Shown here: positions 32,896-43,603 of the stretch, in pieces
Numbering within the stretch: the first letter of the stretch is position 1
Layout: every line of letters begins with the position of its first letter
From: Gracilaria domingensis
Taxonomy: Eukaryota; Rhodophyta; Florideophyceae; Gracilariales; Gracilariaceae
DNA: 64,000 nucleotides
Assembly: GCA_022539475.1 (NCBI GenBank)
Contig: VCMS01000193.1
Location: 42,479 to 106,478, forward strand
Reading direction: 5' to 3'
Translations under genes and position numbers: made by a program
The notes under the pieces: model-generated
Databases searched by the model: none
Told to the model about the DNA's origin: nothing
What the model saw: the letters and a program-made list of their open reading frames with translations, nothing else

Positions 32896-33250
32896 GCACA
32901 CTTGCGGCCTAAAAAGATGAGGTTTTACTAGCCCAGCTTTTCACGGGACACGTTCCGAATCTACATCCAGTTGCTTTGTGCATCAACGGAAAAACTGAAC
33001 GATGTGGTTGTGGTACAAACGGCAAAAAGGATCCAGACCATATGGTACTGAGATGCCCTCTGACGAACGCCTCTCGCCGAGAAACGCTCCCTCCCTTATC
33101 TGCAAGACAAAATCTGAGGCTCCAAGAATTGATTTGACAACACCCGCAAAGGTTGTTGGCCTTTCTGACGAGAGAGAACTTTCTGTAGAAAGAACGTTCT
33201 ACTTCGACCTCTAGGAATTAGAGGTCGATGTCCGAAATAAAAAAAAAATG
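32896..33250 (+). mobile_element. Truncated LINE 3' end with poly(A)
   Basis: In one frame: LLAQLFTGHVPNLHP, then the zinc knuckle CGCG...DPDHMVLRCP, then LTNASRRE..., typical of the C-terminus of LINE ORF2 proteins. One TGA interrupts the frame before QHPQRLLAFLTRENFL and TAG. The stop codon sits in a hairpin with GT loop (CTTTCT-GT-AGAAAG), followed by TCGACCTCTA-GGAAT-TAGAGGTCGA (33204-33228), TGTCCG and an A-rich tail (33238-33248). It is homologous to 15900-16150; 5' truncated. Confidence 0.78.
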
Positions 33251-33805
33251 GCGATGCGCATGGTGACGTCCACATGCGTGAATAATATTATTAATATCCT
33301 ACTGGATGCATAATATGCACGTCTGTCCGAGATGTCCTCAACAGACAGCATGACATCCTATTAAGATGTCATGGTGTCTTATGCGGGCATCTCTGGCGAT
33401 AGACATACTGCCAATGTGATCAACGTCTCTTCAGTTGATAACCTTACCACGGATGGCGCAATAGCTGTCAGTTGGTACTAGACAAGTTTGATGACTGCAA
33501 CGCACATTCGCTACGCCCGACACTTGCTACGACACTTGCTTCGCCCGCCGCCATTCTCTGCTTGCTAATCACTACGATTGTGCAACATGTAGTCGCACTC
33601 ATCACTACGATTTTGGCACATGCAGTTAAGCGCTCTTCGCAAGCGTTTCAAACAGGTGTTTGTGCTGTTTCACACAGCCAGTCATCTGCTCGGTCATCCA
33701 CGTTGTGATTCTTTTTGCTCTTTTTGCATATTCTTCCTTTCGAAGTTTTGGGTCGTTTTGCTAGTCGTTGAGTTCCACGTTCTAAAATTGAACAAAGATC
33801 TGATT
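33251..33805. other. Spacer, possible 5' leader of the degraded ORF
   Basis: No ORF with features. It includes the repeated word CACTACGATT (about 33571 and 33604) and T-rich sequence just upstream of the degraded ORF that starts near 33806. Confidence 0.35.
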
Positions 33806-34560
33806 ATGGATTCTTACAGCAATGATTAGATTACTCCGATTCTTGCCTCGGATGATCCCCCACCCCCTCCCACAGAGCGTAGGACTTCCTCGCCAGCGCC
33901 AACTCCTACCGCTCCACCTCAACGCTCGAAGAAAAATCGTATGCAAACGGTACGCTCTACTATCAAGAAGCCGTCTCTCCGCCGTAAATCTGGAATTGGT
34001 ACCGTAAATCGTACGAGACCATCGGGGGTCTCCGCAGAAATGCCTGTGGCTCCTGCAAGTTTGCCCAAGGATTTACCAGACCACCCCAGTCGTGACTATC
34101 ATGAATCTTTGAAGTGAAGCTTTGCGAACAATCTTTGAGTCTGCTCCCACCTCTCTAGCCCAAAATCTGGTCTGCGACAAAGAAAACCTGCCCTTTAGCG
34201 TTTTGAATCTCCGTGACACGATCGCAAACCAGGATATAGCGCAGTTTTCTAACAAACAACCAGATACACTTGAGGCTTTTGCAAAAATTACAGATCAACT
34301 TGTAGCTATGGAACCTTTTAATACGTCTAATTCATTTACAACTGTTAATCATGCTGCGAACGTAAGTGAAGATCTGCTACCCATGGATGTAGATGGCTCT
34401 GATAAGCATCAGGTACTCTTTGCTTTGTTAGCTTTATCGCGCGCAATATTTTGAATCATTTTGCGAAGATCTCCAAGAAGAAAACGACCAAATGAAGTCC
34501 AAACCTTGCGATAAGGATTCAATCCAGTACATCGGGATGCCGGTTGCTACAGAAGATAGA
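33806..34560 (+). pseudogene. Degraded ORF series, possible LINE ORF1
   Basis: Three consecutive stretches in different frames look like one decayed protein: 33806-34117 (MDSYSND, stop, then Pro-rich DDPPPPPTERRTSSPAP and basic SKKNRMQTVRSTIKKPSLRRK), 34122-34454 (TSLAQNLVCDKENLPFSVLNLRD ... LPMDVDGSDKHQV), and 34456-34560 (FCEDLQEENDQMKSK). At least one stop and two frame changes separate them. A basic, Pro-rich N-terminus followed by an acidic helical part fits a LINE ORF1 or a transposon accessory protein, but no family is recognised. Confidence 0.4.
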
Positions 34561-35023
34561 TCTTTCTCCACTTTTACCAGCTGAGACTCTTGATCTCTAC
34601 ACCCAATGCTGTCCTAGAGTCCATCTTGTGACAATAAGAGGACGCCTAGGACAGCACTTTTCCCAAATCTTTGCAACAAACCCTGTTTCTTGCGTTTTAC
34701 TTTCCTGGTCTGGCACAATATGAAGCGATGACAATGTATAAAAATAACAATCTTTTCTTTATGTGCGGTCCGAATTCAGATCGGACACGCTTCCTTCATC
34801 ATCCAGATACTACTACTGCTGGATACAAACTTTGCACAAAGCAGAAGAATGTATAAGTACAGAAGCACTCTTGGTACATGTACATGTACCAAGAGTTTAA
34901 GGATAGCCCTTCAGGTTACCAAACCGTGGTTACCATTGTGTTTTAGATGTTTTCTTCGAAATGCATGCATGTTTCTCCATAATGGTATGTCTTCCCCCAG
35001 ACCAAACCGCCTTGAACTATGGT
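34561..35023. other. Spacer with a 30-bp palindrome
   Basis: Downstream of the secreted-protein gene (minus). No gene. It contains the perfect palindrome at 34867-34896. Confidence 0.5.
34867..34896. repeat. Perfect 30-bp palindrome
   Basis: Each 15-nt arm is ACTCTTGGTACATGT or its exact complement, with no loop. Its core GGTACATGTACATGTACC is made of overlapping TACATG words. Confidence 0.85.
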
Positions 35024-35791
35024 CTAGACTGGCTCACCGTAGATGAAGTCGTCCGCTACCACCACGTCCCCAGACTTGTAGTGCACATCAGCGATAGCAA
35101 TATCCCCCAGAGTAATATCCACTTGCGCGATCGCCGAAATCGTTTTCTTCGAGTACTTGTCCACCACGATCGCCCCTCCAAAGCTGAGCCCCTTGTTCTG
35201 AGCTGGGATGTACACTGTCTCAATCAAGCACCCGTCCACGTCGTAAAACCTTAGCACAGTAGTATTCTCTTTGTCGACGTCAGTGAACACCGCTCCAAAC
35301 CCGCTTACGACTGCACTTTCACCTCCAGCAGGAATCTGAAACCAAACGGTAAACTCATTAGACTGAACAGGCGTAAAAAGCCGTTCCAAAGAAAACCTTC
35401 GAAATTGAGTTGACACTGACTGGGGCAGCAGAGATGAAAAGCGATCATCTACCGGAGGAGCTTCTGCAGGATTAGATACGGCAAATTCATTCCATTTGGT
35501 CTGAAAAATTGCTCCACGAGTCACTTGTGTGTTAAAGAAATCATTCGGCATATTGAATGGAACAATACCAGCATCCCAGTTGATCGATCTCTGACCGTCT
35601 TCAAGAGGCCCTGCGTCGTTCCCATTGTCTATGCCGCCCAGACTGGCACGGAAGTTGTCTACAACAGCCTGAAGCCCTGCTGCGGACCCCGACTTGTCCG
35701 TCAGAACAAGCGTTTTGTAGTTTGGACAAGCCGAACAGAGCGGCATTAGACCTGCCAAGATCAAGATCACTGAAAATTTTGACATCTTCAT
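35024..35791 (-). CDS. Secreted protein of unknown function, 255 aa
   Basis: ATG at 35791; signal peptide at about 1-21 (FSVILILAGLMPLCSAC; the Cys after the cleavage zone resembles a lipobox, but that has no meaning in a eukaryote). The mature part has a beta-rich pattern seen in bacterial extracellular proteins of the choice-of-anchor / PEP-CTERM type: GQRSINWDAG, then NDFFNTQVTRGAIFQT, FTVWFQIP, GFGAVFTDVDKENTTVLRFYDVDG and GLSFGGAIVVD. I recognise this layout but cannot name a Pfam family with certainty. No C-terminal anchor is present. Bacterial origin or a shared red algal-bacterial family is possible (inference). A TATAAATAG element about 105 bp upstream on the same strand supports expression. 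Confidence 0.7.
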   Translation of the reverse strand: MKMSKFSVILILAGLMPLCSACPNYKTLVLTDKSGSAAGLQAVVDNFRASLGGIDNGNDAGPLEDGQRSINWDAGIVPFNMPNDFFNTQVTRGAIFQTKWNEFAVSNPAEAPPVDDRFSSLLPQSVSTQFRRFSLERLFTPVQSNEFTVWFQIPAGGESAVVSGFGAVFTDVDKENTTVLRFYDVDGCLIETVYIPAQNKGLSFGGAIVVDKYSKKTISAIAQVDITLGDIAIADVHYKSGDVVVADDFIYGEPV

Positions 35792-35892
35792 GAAGGCGAG
35801 TTACCAGAAGAGCTTTCTATTCCTCAGTACAGTGAGGACTTTTGCCACCCAGTTACCGTAGTGGATGGGATGATTCAACGCGGACGAGATCT

Positions 35893-35901
35893 CTATTTAT
35901 A
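35893..35901 (-). promoter_or_regulatory. TATA box of the 35024-35791 gene
   Basis: TATAAATAG read on the minus strand, about 105 bp upstream of the ATG at 35791. Confidence 0.6.
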
Positions 35902-37882
35902 AAGCTGATGACGGTGAGATAGAACAGTAGCTGCGAGTAGGACGCAAGAAGCATTGGTCCCAATGTGGAACTTGCCCCCCTCCTTTGATTTGATTCATGC
36001 CTTGCTTTTATGCATCATCATCATTGTATCAGTGATGAAGATTAGCTGGTTTTAAGGCTTGGAGAGTACAAGTTGTCAGGGGCTCGTTTGATCCGTTGCT
36101 TAAACGCTTCTCAACTTCTGACCTTTGAGTTGCTGTGTGCCATGACATCTGTGGATACATCCACTGGCAGTAGTAGGAGTTTTTGTCGATGTTCTTCATG
36201 TGTGGCTCTTCGACAATTGTTGGACATCCGTGCTTGGCTTTTGAAGAGTTGAATGGTAAACAACGTTTCTGTTTCATAGATGGCCTTCACATTGTGTACT
36301 GGAAACGGTTTGTTTCGTCGCGATCTTTAATGAAAGCAGATGGAGTTTAAACTTCAAAACCTGGAAGAGACACGCAGTCAAAGCTTTACAGAAACGCTGA
36401 TACGCTAGCTTTTCTTTATTCCTATATTCGCCATGTAACACAGAAGACGGTCAACAAGCCACCCGTGACGCTTGATCACCGTCCGTGGCTTGTATCTCAC
36501 GTGCTGCGAGCCAGCACAAGACAGTAGTAGACAGCTCGTAAGATAGTCGGAAGTATCTCTCTAGACTCAACAAGATCCGTATCAAAAGAGCGTCAGCCTG
36601 CCTTCCCCTCCATCGGAGAAGGCTAGACTTCACTCAACCATCTCTTCATTACACGCCTTTTACCCGAGAGACGAATTGTTTGATGGACAGGGCATGTGCA
36701 TACTGTGATTACTTCAAATACTTGTGATTGTTGTATGTCATCGTCAAGAGCAAATATCTGAATAGAACAGCCACATGGCTGGTACGTGCAAAGAACTTGT
36801 GCTAGGTATCAAATATGTTGCCCACAACAGGGTCAGAGAGAGATGCAAATCTTTATTGAATGGAAAACGTCAAAGCTTCTGACACGTGGAAAGCTTGCAC
36901 AGAGCGGGACATTTTGAGGCTTTCTAACGGTAGTTCAACTTTTGGATTTTCACGTGACATTTTTAGTATTATGTATGATTTGATTCTTTTCAAAGAAGCA
37001 TTGAGATGCTTCCTAGTATGACCACCACGGCAACGTCGTCCATTTCCGGTTTCATGGACACGACAATTATTTTATCTTGGGTGCACAGTAGGTTACAAAG
37101 TTTCCATTCCATCCTTAATTGCCTTGAGCTCTGTTCCCCCGCAGGAGAAGAAAAGGCCCATGCACAAAAATTTGAGTTGCTCTGAAGAGATTTGCCTTTA
37201 CGGCGAATAGACGCTGAAACATACTGGTGTTTCCGAACCAGGAAGTGAATCTATTCCATATTTGGGTATGTGACTTGGATCTTTGTTGGAGCTGCCCGCT
37301 TCTAGATGCGTATATACGGACGTCATCGCAGCGGCGGCGACTAGTTTGGACTCTAACCATGACCGATCCGCGACACCCGTCTTGGACTAGGAAGCTTTAG
37401 AGCTCTCTCTCTTTTTCCCGCCCAGCCACGCCGTTGGTTTCTTTTTATTGGTCCACGGGTGCATCATCGAGAGGCACGTGGAGTTAGATTACATTTTAAT
37501 TGAGATGGTGTTTTTCAGTGTTTACTGGTACAATTCTTCCACACCAAAACAGAAAAGATTGCTTGTAAAACTGTAACAAAGTACTGCAATATAATTTCCA
37601 GATTTGCTAATAGACAACGTGAAGAGCAAAATGCGCTGCCATAGAGACATTCGATCGTTTGAGGCAGAGACTTACGGATAGTTGTCAGACAGCTGTTATT
37701 AGCGCCTCCCTTCGCAGCAGGATGTTCTAGCTCACCGGGTATAAGGCTATCCCGAGCTCACCTCCTCGCCACTCACGCAAAAATTTTTGCAAATCGAGAT
37801 CAGCGCAAGAAGGCAATGTACTAGGAAACAAGAATTATTTACATATCAGGTTTTAACCTCTTTTTACTGAAGCAAGACACTA
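35902..37882. other. Spacer without a supported gene
   Basis: Short ORFs only, none with recognisable features. It ends at the left terminus of the Harbinger-like element. Confidence 0.4.
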
Positions 37883-37897
37883 GGGCTTTTTAATTAA
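37883..37897 (+). repeat. Left terminal inverted repeat of Harbinger-like element
   Basis: GGGCTTTTTAATTAA; pairs with 40654-40668 with one mismatch. Confidence 0.7.
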
Positions 37898-38031
37898 CGA
37901 TTTCCGGCTTAAGCGCAAAGGCCGCCAACTGGAACAGATAGCTATTTTCAAACTAAGCACAAATCGTTATCGCTTCCGGACACGTTGTCCAAAACCCAAA
38001 CGCTAACCCCGGCCGCTCCCGTACGTTCACC

Positions 38032-39152
38032 ATGGGAGATTCAGACAAAGTTCTGGTACCCCTGCTCCTTCTTTCCCAAATGAACCAAACCGCTGTACAC
38101 AATCAAACTTTGATTCAGCAAGGATCCATGTTGAACTCCAAAATTAATTATAACAACTCAGACGACGCCTTCCCGGAGTTTGAAGACCACCCTGGACGTG
38201 GTAACCTTGTAGCAGGTACAAAATCACTTTATTGCAAGCGAGACGTTTCTGAGGTCTACGAGGGCAAACACAACAATGATCCAGACGTTTGTCTCTTTGA
38301 AAAAACTGTCCACATGAGTAGAGAACTTTTGATGCGCTACATTCAATTGTTGAAGAGAGACTAGAAGCGGTTATGGACGTTCGTGACGAGTATGTAGGAC
38401 AAACTCGTACAGCACGACGACGACGGTTGGGAACGGAGGAGATGCTGTTTATTTTCTTGGATATACTGGGCGGATCAAATGAAGGAGGTATAGGTGTAGA
38501 GCGCGTCGACTACAAGTATGATGTGTCTACCGGTACTGTCTCAAACTATTTTAGAAACGCCCTTTTCGCCGTGTACCGATCTCTTGACGCCTTAGAACCG
38601 AACCTAATTCAATGGCCTGATGAGAACGAAAGGGCTGGAATGGAGGGACTTATAATCGGATTTCCGAAATGTGTTTTCTTTGTGGATGGCAATAAGAATC
38701 GCTGGTGGAGACCAGGAGATAGAAGCGAACAGGAAAGAGCGTACGACGGGTACAAGAAAGGGCATAGATGGTCTATTCTTGTTTATTGTGACCTATTCGG
38801 TCGCTTCATAGGGCTAGAAATTACTGACAACGGAGCTGAGAGTGATAGAAATTTGTATACGTCGTCCGAAGTGTACCGAAACCATGCGCTCTACTTGTCT
38901 CTGGAGCAGCATGGCATGGCGGATATGGGTTTTGCCGGTAGTGGTGCACATGTAGTACCCTACAAGCGAAACGAAAGCACGAGCAGGATGTACCGAACAC
39001 TCTACACTTGTTTTATAAGGAAACAAACAATGGTGAACGAGTGGGGAATTGGTTTCATAAACAACAGATACCGTTTATTCCTTGGGAAGTGGCCGTTTGA
39101 GAAAGGCCTTTTCCCCATAGCATACACAATTGCAGCCATGCTATGCAACTAG
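38032..39152 (+). pseudogene. PIF/Harbinger transposase, frameshifted
   Basis: The N-terminal part (38032-38364, MGDSDKVLV...MSRELLMRYI) and the catalytic part (38373-39152, but open upstream in that frame through SIVEERLEAV) lie in different frames, with the break near 38335-38350. There is no room for an intron. The catalytic part is a DDE_Tnp_4 domain: first Asp in VFFVDGNKNRWWRPGDR, second in MADMGFAGSG...VVPYKR, and Glu in VNEWGIGFINNRYR, the family equivalent of VERxFGxLKxRW. A helix-turn-helix-like segment (TARRRRLGTEEMLFIFLDILGG) precedes it. Whether the break is a mutation, a sequencing error or a frameshift used by the element cannot be told from one copy. Confidence 0.75.
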
Positions 39153-39383
39153 ATCTTCCTCAAACGTGGGTACGCCTTACAATTGCGCAGTAGATACGAA
39201 GAAAAGTTAGCAAGGCATGCAGCGCGTGATGGCGATGAGGTAGATACGTACCTTTCGTAAAACAATTCAAAGGCTCGCGGAGCGCCGAGCGCAAAGTCCG
39301 CAGCGGAGGGAGCCGAGCGATCGAATGCCAGCGAGGGAGCGAGGCGACCAGCGCTCCAAGAGCCTTGTAGCTTACCAAAAACC

Positions 39384-40460
39384 TTACCCGTCTGCATTTG
39401 GTGCTGCCTCGTTCAACGACAGCGGCAAATCGCTCTCCGAATTGGAGGAAGACGTCAAAGCAGGACCTTCTGAGGGTGTTTTAGTACTTTCAACGCCACC
39501 GTTTTCACAAAGACGGACAAGATCCGCGTCCATCAAGAGTGGTTGAGAAGGAAGCTCTGGGGGCAACTGTGTCGCGGGTTGTGTGACCTGCAAATTATTG
39601 CTTTGGGCAAACAAAGAAACCAGAATGCCGAACTGGTGGCTCTGACGGCGCTGCAGCGAAGCACTAGCTACAGCAGCATTTGCATTTCTCGGTTGTGCTC
39701 GAAGGTTCTGAAGCTCTACCGCAGTTCGACGACGCTCCTTAGCAACACGCTCCGCTTCTCGCTTACGTTTGTTGCTTTCGAACGTTTCTTGCTTCTCTCG
39801 ATTGCGGTTTTGCTTTTCCAGTCTTGTTTAGCGGTTTCGTTCTAGTATGCGTTCGGCCTCTTCATCCGTTGCTAGGCTTCGTTTAGAGGCCAGATGGCGA
39901 TAGTCAAGAACTGCTTGATCCAGAATATGAGTTGCGTCGTTTTCTATGTCACGAGCCGCTGCAACAGGACCACCATGATCTTCGCTTCGAATATCGGACA
40001 TAAGCAAAACCTTTGTGGACATATCGCTGAGAGAGTTGATAAGATTTCGAACGTTTTCTGCTGTTATGTTCACCATATGATCTCTCCTCCAACGCATTCC
40101 ATACTCCCGATCTTCTTCGACAATTACACAATCAGGGACATGTCTTTGACGCGCGGATGTGGCTACTCTGCTGCATGTGTTGTCAAGAGGTTTTTGTTTC
40201 TGCGTTCGAGCACCGTTTGCAATAAGAGAACGTAAGATCCACTTTTTTTCTACTCGGTTCATAACGAACCTTTGCACAGTGCGTTGTGGTGAAAACTGTA
40301 GTCTAGATCGAGATCGTAGGCGCCCACGGTTGGTTTGGGCGAGAGAACCATTTTCCGGTGTTAGTGTGCCAACAGACGGTAGCGCGTTTGATACGGAGCT
40401 CGTTGGGGGTATGAGAGTGGGATTTGATTCGTCTTGTGATGCGTTTATATTCCCCAACAT
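39384..40460 (-). pseudogene. Second ORF of Harbinger-like element, one stop
   Basis: One reading frame of 359 codons from ATG 40460, interrupted by a single TAA at about 39828-39830 (210 codons before, 148 after). Both parts have protein-like composition: basic, Arg-rich GRLRSRSRLQFSPQR, then MNRVEKKWILRSLI and acidic ITAENVRNLINSLSDMSTK, then after the stop a highly charged coiled-coil-like run (SNKRKREAERVAKERRR) and a Ser/Pro-rich tail. In PIF/Harbinger elements the second gene encodes a Myb/SANT DNA-binding partner of the transposase; I do not see a clear Myb signature here, so the assignment rests on position. Confidence 0.55.
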
Positions 40461-40653
40461 CTTGTCGAGTTCCTAAGTTGTATCTCGAGATGATGACCCG
40501 CATAAGCTAAGGGATAAGCTTGGGGGCTCCTGGCCAATTCTTGTTTCTTCCCTTGTTTCAAAATAAGCGAGATTCTTGAGGAGCTTTATTTTGTTAATTA
40601 AACCGAAATCCTCACTTCGGCTTATCTTATTTCAAAATTAGGGCCTTACGGCC

Positions 40654-40668
40654 TTAATTAAAAAGGCC
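40654..40668 (-). repeat. Right terminal inverted repeat of Harbinger-like element
   Basis: TTAATTAAAAAGGCC, complementary to the left end at 14 of 15 positions. Confidence 0.7.
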
Positions 40669-41982
40669 TACTAGGGTTGTCAGCAATGTTGCAGAACTCC
40701 ACCGTGTTCTACAACATTGCAGCAGCAAAGTAAAGCTCTAAAAAGAAGTGCATTAAATGCAATTTTTCTCACAACTTACCACGTGTAATAACCACAGCCT
40801 TATTGAATAAGTGTTGCAAATGAAAGCGCGACAATACTGTGGACGCCATTTTTGGGGGAAACAGCGCGGGTGGTGACAAACCCAAGGAGAGCGACACAAT
40901 AAATGCTCGAAAGTACCAGCCCAAAAGGGGCGACAAGTTAACGTAGCTCAGATGCCTGCAGGAGCAGACAAGATAACCCCAAGATAGTAGAAACTCTCCG
41001 CTAACAGGAAGCGGGGAGAGAAATTAAACGAGAGTGTGGTTCGGCGTTCGATGCCGAATGCCAACACAACGACAGAATGCAGCGCCAACAGACCAACACA
41101 CCAAGGCTGTCGGCGGAACAGTAGAATGGGCAGGGCTAAGGCGTTTGATCCTGTCGTCGATACCACCATAAACCTAGTAACCAGGCGAGGTGACGACAGG
41201 AAGGGAACCCGTGCAATGCGTACCACTGCCCACGTCCGTCCGGGGGAACGGGAATGTAGGTATGCTCGCAATGTGCGGACGAGCCCAATGGAGGGCAGCA
41301 CAAGGCGACTGGGTAGGAAGCGGCGGGAGACCGGGCCGCCGGGAATAAGGAAATGTAGGGAGAAAGGTTGGTGGCAGGGAGGCGCAGACTGCGCTGAGGG
41401 AAGGTGGGAGTGCCAAAGGAAAGAAGGTTGGTGACGACGGAAAGGGAGGAAGAAAGGCGAGAGAGGCAAGGATGGGGGGGGGTCGTCGAGGGGGGAAGTG
41501 GTCTGCCCGAACCGAGTGGCGTTGTGAGCGCTCGGACTCGGGGGTTTATATGGAAAACCTAGATGCTGCATGTGCTCTGCAGGCGGCTGCTTCATACTAT
41601 CTTGAACTAGGAAACCCTAGTTTGTTCACCATATCAGATATTGTGCTGTGATAGCCTTGTACGTTACTTCGTTATGTTTGTTCGTCATTGGTTATGGTTT
41701 TGCTGGCTTGGTAGATATCCAAGAGGTTCCTTTTCCACCCCTTTCCATCATGTTGATTTGCGTCGGAATGAGCTAGCTTAACTTCCACGAAATACTAGCA
41801 TGTCAAGTGGAAGGACATATTCCAGCTCACCTCGGAATATGACCTTCACAAAATTCCAGTAATGAGTCATTTCTGATAATCCAGTGGGAGATTTAGAATG
41901 TTCTACATCATAAGTATTGTTCCTTGCGCCTTCGTGTCCGAACGGATCTCGTCGTCCGCTCCAGCATCTCCGTCAATCCATC
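40669..41982. other. Spacer, uncertain
   Basis: Two long overlapping ORFs on opposite strands (40948-41595 minus, 41036-41434 plus) are Pro/Ser- or Arg/Gly-rich and look like composition effects. A CATATAAACC element on the minus strand near 41550 could be a promoter of an old transposable element, but no gene can be tied to it. Confidence 0.35.
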
Positions 41983-42404
41983 ATGACCGGCGTCGTCAAC
42001 TATATTCGCGAGCTCACGGACGACGACACCGATCAGTCTGACGTCCCTCGTTTGCAATCTACTGTTATAGAATACGAAGCTGAAGAGGTCCCCCCGTCTG
42101 ATTCCACCAGCACCGCCGACGATGATTCGAACTGGACTACGACCACAATTATCAACCTTCGCCGTCTTCGCGTCTGGATGAGTTCAAAGAACTTCTTTCC
42201 GATATCATTCACAAAAAGGTCGATGTTGACGTCGGCCTCTTACAGCTCTACTCTGACGCCCTTGGTGTTCCGTCGGCATTCATACGCGGTATCCTTCGTG
42301 GCATCGAAGTATGTCGTCAAACTTCGCAGGACGGTACTTCTTCTGCTTGCCTGGCTCCGAAAATATATAGCGTGTTGAAGGCGCAGAACCAACGTTCTAA
42401 CTAG
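41983..42404 (+). pseudogene. Degraded ORF A of unknown origin
   Basis: It starts MTGVVNYIRELTDDDTDQ and stays open to about 42150, then the sensible frame shifts: a second frame gives DYDHNYQPSPSSRLDEFKE...LLSDIIHKKVDVDVGLLQ...GVPSAFIRGILRGIEV and ends at TAG 42404. The acidic, Ser/Thr-rich N-terminus and helical C-terminus are coherent, so it was probably one protein of about 140 residues broken by a frameshift near 42121-42150. No known domain. It is followed within 65 bp by ORF B, so both may come from one older mobile element. Confidence 0.45.
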
Positions 42405-42468
42405 TGGTGTACCCCGCCCCGATTGCTATTCGTGCGATGTCTTGATTGTTGAAAATTACACTGAGTAA

Positions 42469-42743
42469 ATGAACGAACTGCCTGGCGTTTCCGTCCCGCT
42501 TGACGCGCTCCTCAGCGTTGACAGTGCTTCTCGTGGGGCGGCAGTAGCGCGCATCATTGATAGCATCGATGCAAACGCACAGAGGCGTCCATAATAATCA
42601 CGTGCAGCCGGAGCTTGTAGAGCAACGCAATTTGCGTGATTATCAGGATGATGTGCCTCATATACTCAGGGGAGTGATACGAGGATGCACTCGAAGAGTT
42701 ATGAGTTGGACCCAATTTTGGCGGTTACTTTTGGAATGGCTTT
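42469..42743 (+). pseudogene. Degraded ORF B, split by retroelement insertion
   Basis: MNELPGVSVPLDALLSVDSASRG runs to a stop near 42595, then a shifted frame continues as NNHVQPELVEQRNLRDYQDD. The downstream end is cut by element E1 at 42743. When one GCTTT copy is removed, the sequence reads on past the insertion at 54515 in an open frame (ELDPILAVTFGMA, then LPQLPVIRVAIAGQYR and TAG at 54561-54563), so E1 landed inside this ORF. Frameshifts show it was probably already decaying. Family not recognised. Confidence 0.45.
42739..42743. repeat. 5-bp target site duplication of E1 (left)
   Basis: GCTTT directly before the 5' LTR; the same five bases follow the 3' LTR at 54510-54514. Confidence 0.9.
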
Positions 42744-43600
42744 TGTAGACCAAAACGCCCTTTGTGGGGATGCACCGAAGTGTTTTTCATAGTTTGTTGA
42801 TCCGTTACCGGCTTCGACACCTCAGGTTATGAGCGGCTACTGGGGTAGGGCCCCTATTTTGGGGTATGCCTAGGAAGGGTGGTGTTTCTGCACACGTGTG
42901 CCAAGTTGGCCCGATCGCGCGGGCGCCGTGGCAAGCCTGCCACGGGGGCACACCTGTAGTGTATTGGCCGGCCGCGCCGGATAGTTAGATATTTTAATCG
43001 ATATTTTCAAGTGCCGTATATAGGTGGCGGCACTTGCCGCCACTGTACGGGAAGTAAACCTCAACGAGGCCTTTGGCTCTGATCTTCTTGCCGCTTGCGC
43101 ACGGTCACCAGCCCCACCCTGGGGAATACCGCCGCAATTCCGGGCTGATCAGCCAACCTCCGTCCCTGAGGAGTACTAATCCGTCGTCACGGCACTTTTC
43201 TTATCTATTTTATTGTTTTCATTTCCGTCTTACGGCTTTCGCTACTCTGCCCTACATTGTAGGTTTGTTTTATTTGTCTCGGGAGTTTTCCCGCTTATCG
43301 CGAGTCAGTGCTCCGCAGTGCGGCTCGTTTGTTGATCTTTTGTCGTCCCATACCGTTGGGCTGGATACCCCCACTCGCTGTGGCTCGCCGGAACCATCCG
43401 GATACCTACGCCGATTCTACCCCTTCTACCTCCGACTGCACGCCCAGATCGGGGCCACCCGGATTTACACCCGGCTCGTGTTGGCCCTATCGGAGGGTTC
43501 TGCCGTTCGACTGCCCTTCACAGGGAGCAGGGCCTGAACACCCTGTGGTGCTCGTCCGCGACGCGGTTTGTTGTTTTCCCGTCGAGGGTTTTGCACCACA
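42744..43600 (+). repeat. E1 5' LTR
   Basis: Begins TGTAGA and ends CACCACA. A TATA box (TATATAGG, 43017-43024) sits in the loop of a perfect 8-bp stem, AAGTGCCG (43009-43016) with CGGCACTT (43028-43035). A 154-aa ORF inside both LTRs is very probably chance. Confidence 0.93.
43017..43024 (+). promoter_or_regulatory. TATA box in E1 5' LTR
   Basis: TATATAGG is placed about one third of the way into the LTR, as expected for the U3/R border, and lies in the loop of a perfect 8-bp inverted repeat. Confidence 0.6.
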
Positions 43601-43603
43601 AAC

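Larger units (their letters stand above)
37883..40668. mobile_element. PIF/Harbinger-like DNA transposon, 2.8 kb
   Basis: The left end is GGGCTTTTTAATTAA (37883-37897) and the right end is its complement GGCCTTTTTAATTAA (40654-40668), 14 of 15 matching; TA flanks both ends. Inside are two convergent genes: a DDE transposase of the PIF/Harbinger type (plus) and a second ORF (minus). This two-gene design is standard for the superfamily. A 3-bp duplication cannot be fixed unambiguously (CTA left; TACTA right). Each gene carries a single class of defect, so the copy is probably not autonomous. Confidence 0.75.

Noticed and set aside
39828..40460. Myb/SANT assignment for the second Harbinger ORF
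   Set aside because: Expected from the superfamily, but the spaced Trp/aromatic pattern of Myb is not visible.
40948..41595. 215-aa minus-strand ORF and overlapping 132-aa plus ORF
   Set aside because: Pro/Ser- and Arg/Gly-rich texts that mirror each other, the plus one starting with GTG; no domain or signal supports either.
43073..43537. 154-aa ORF in the E1 LTR, repeated at 53982-54446
   Set aside because: It is identical because the LTRs are identical; no domain, and it lies across U3/R/U5 signals. Treated as chance.
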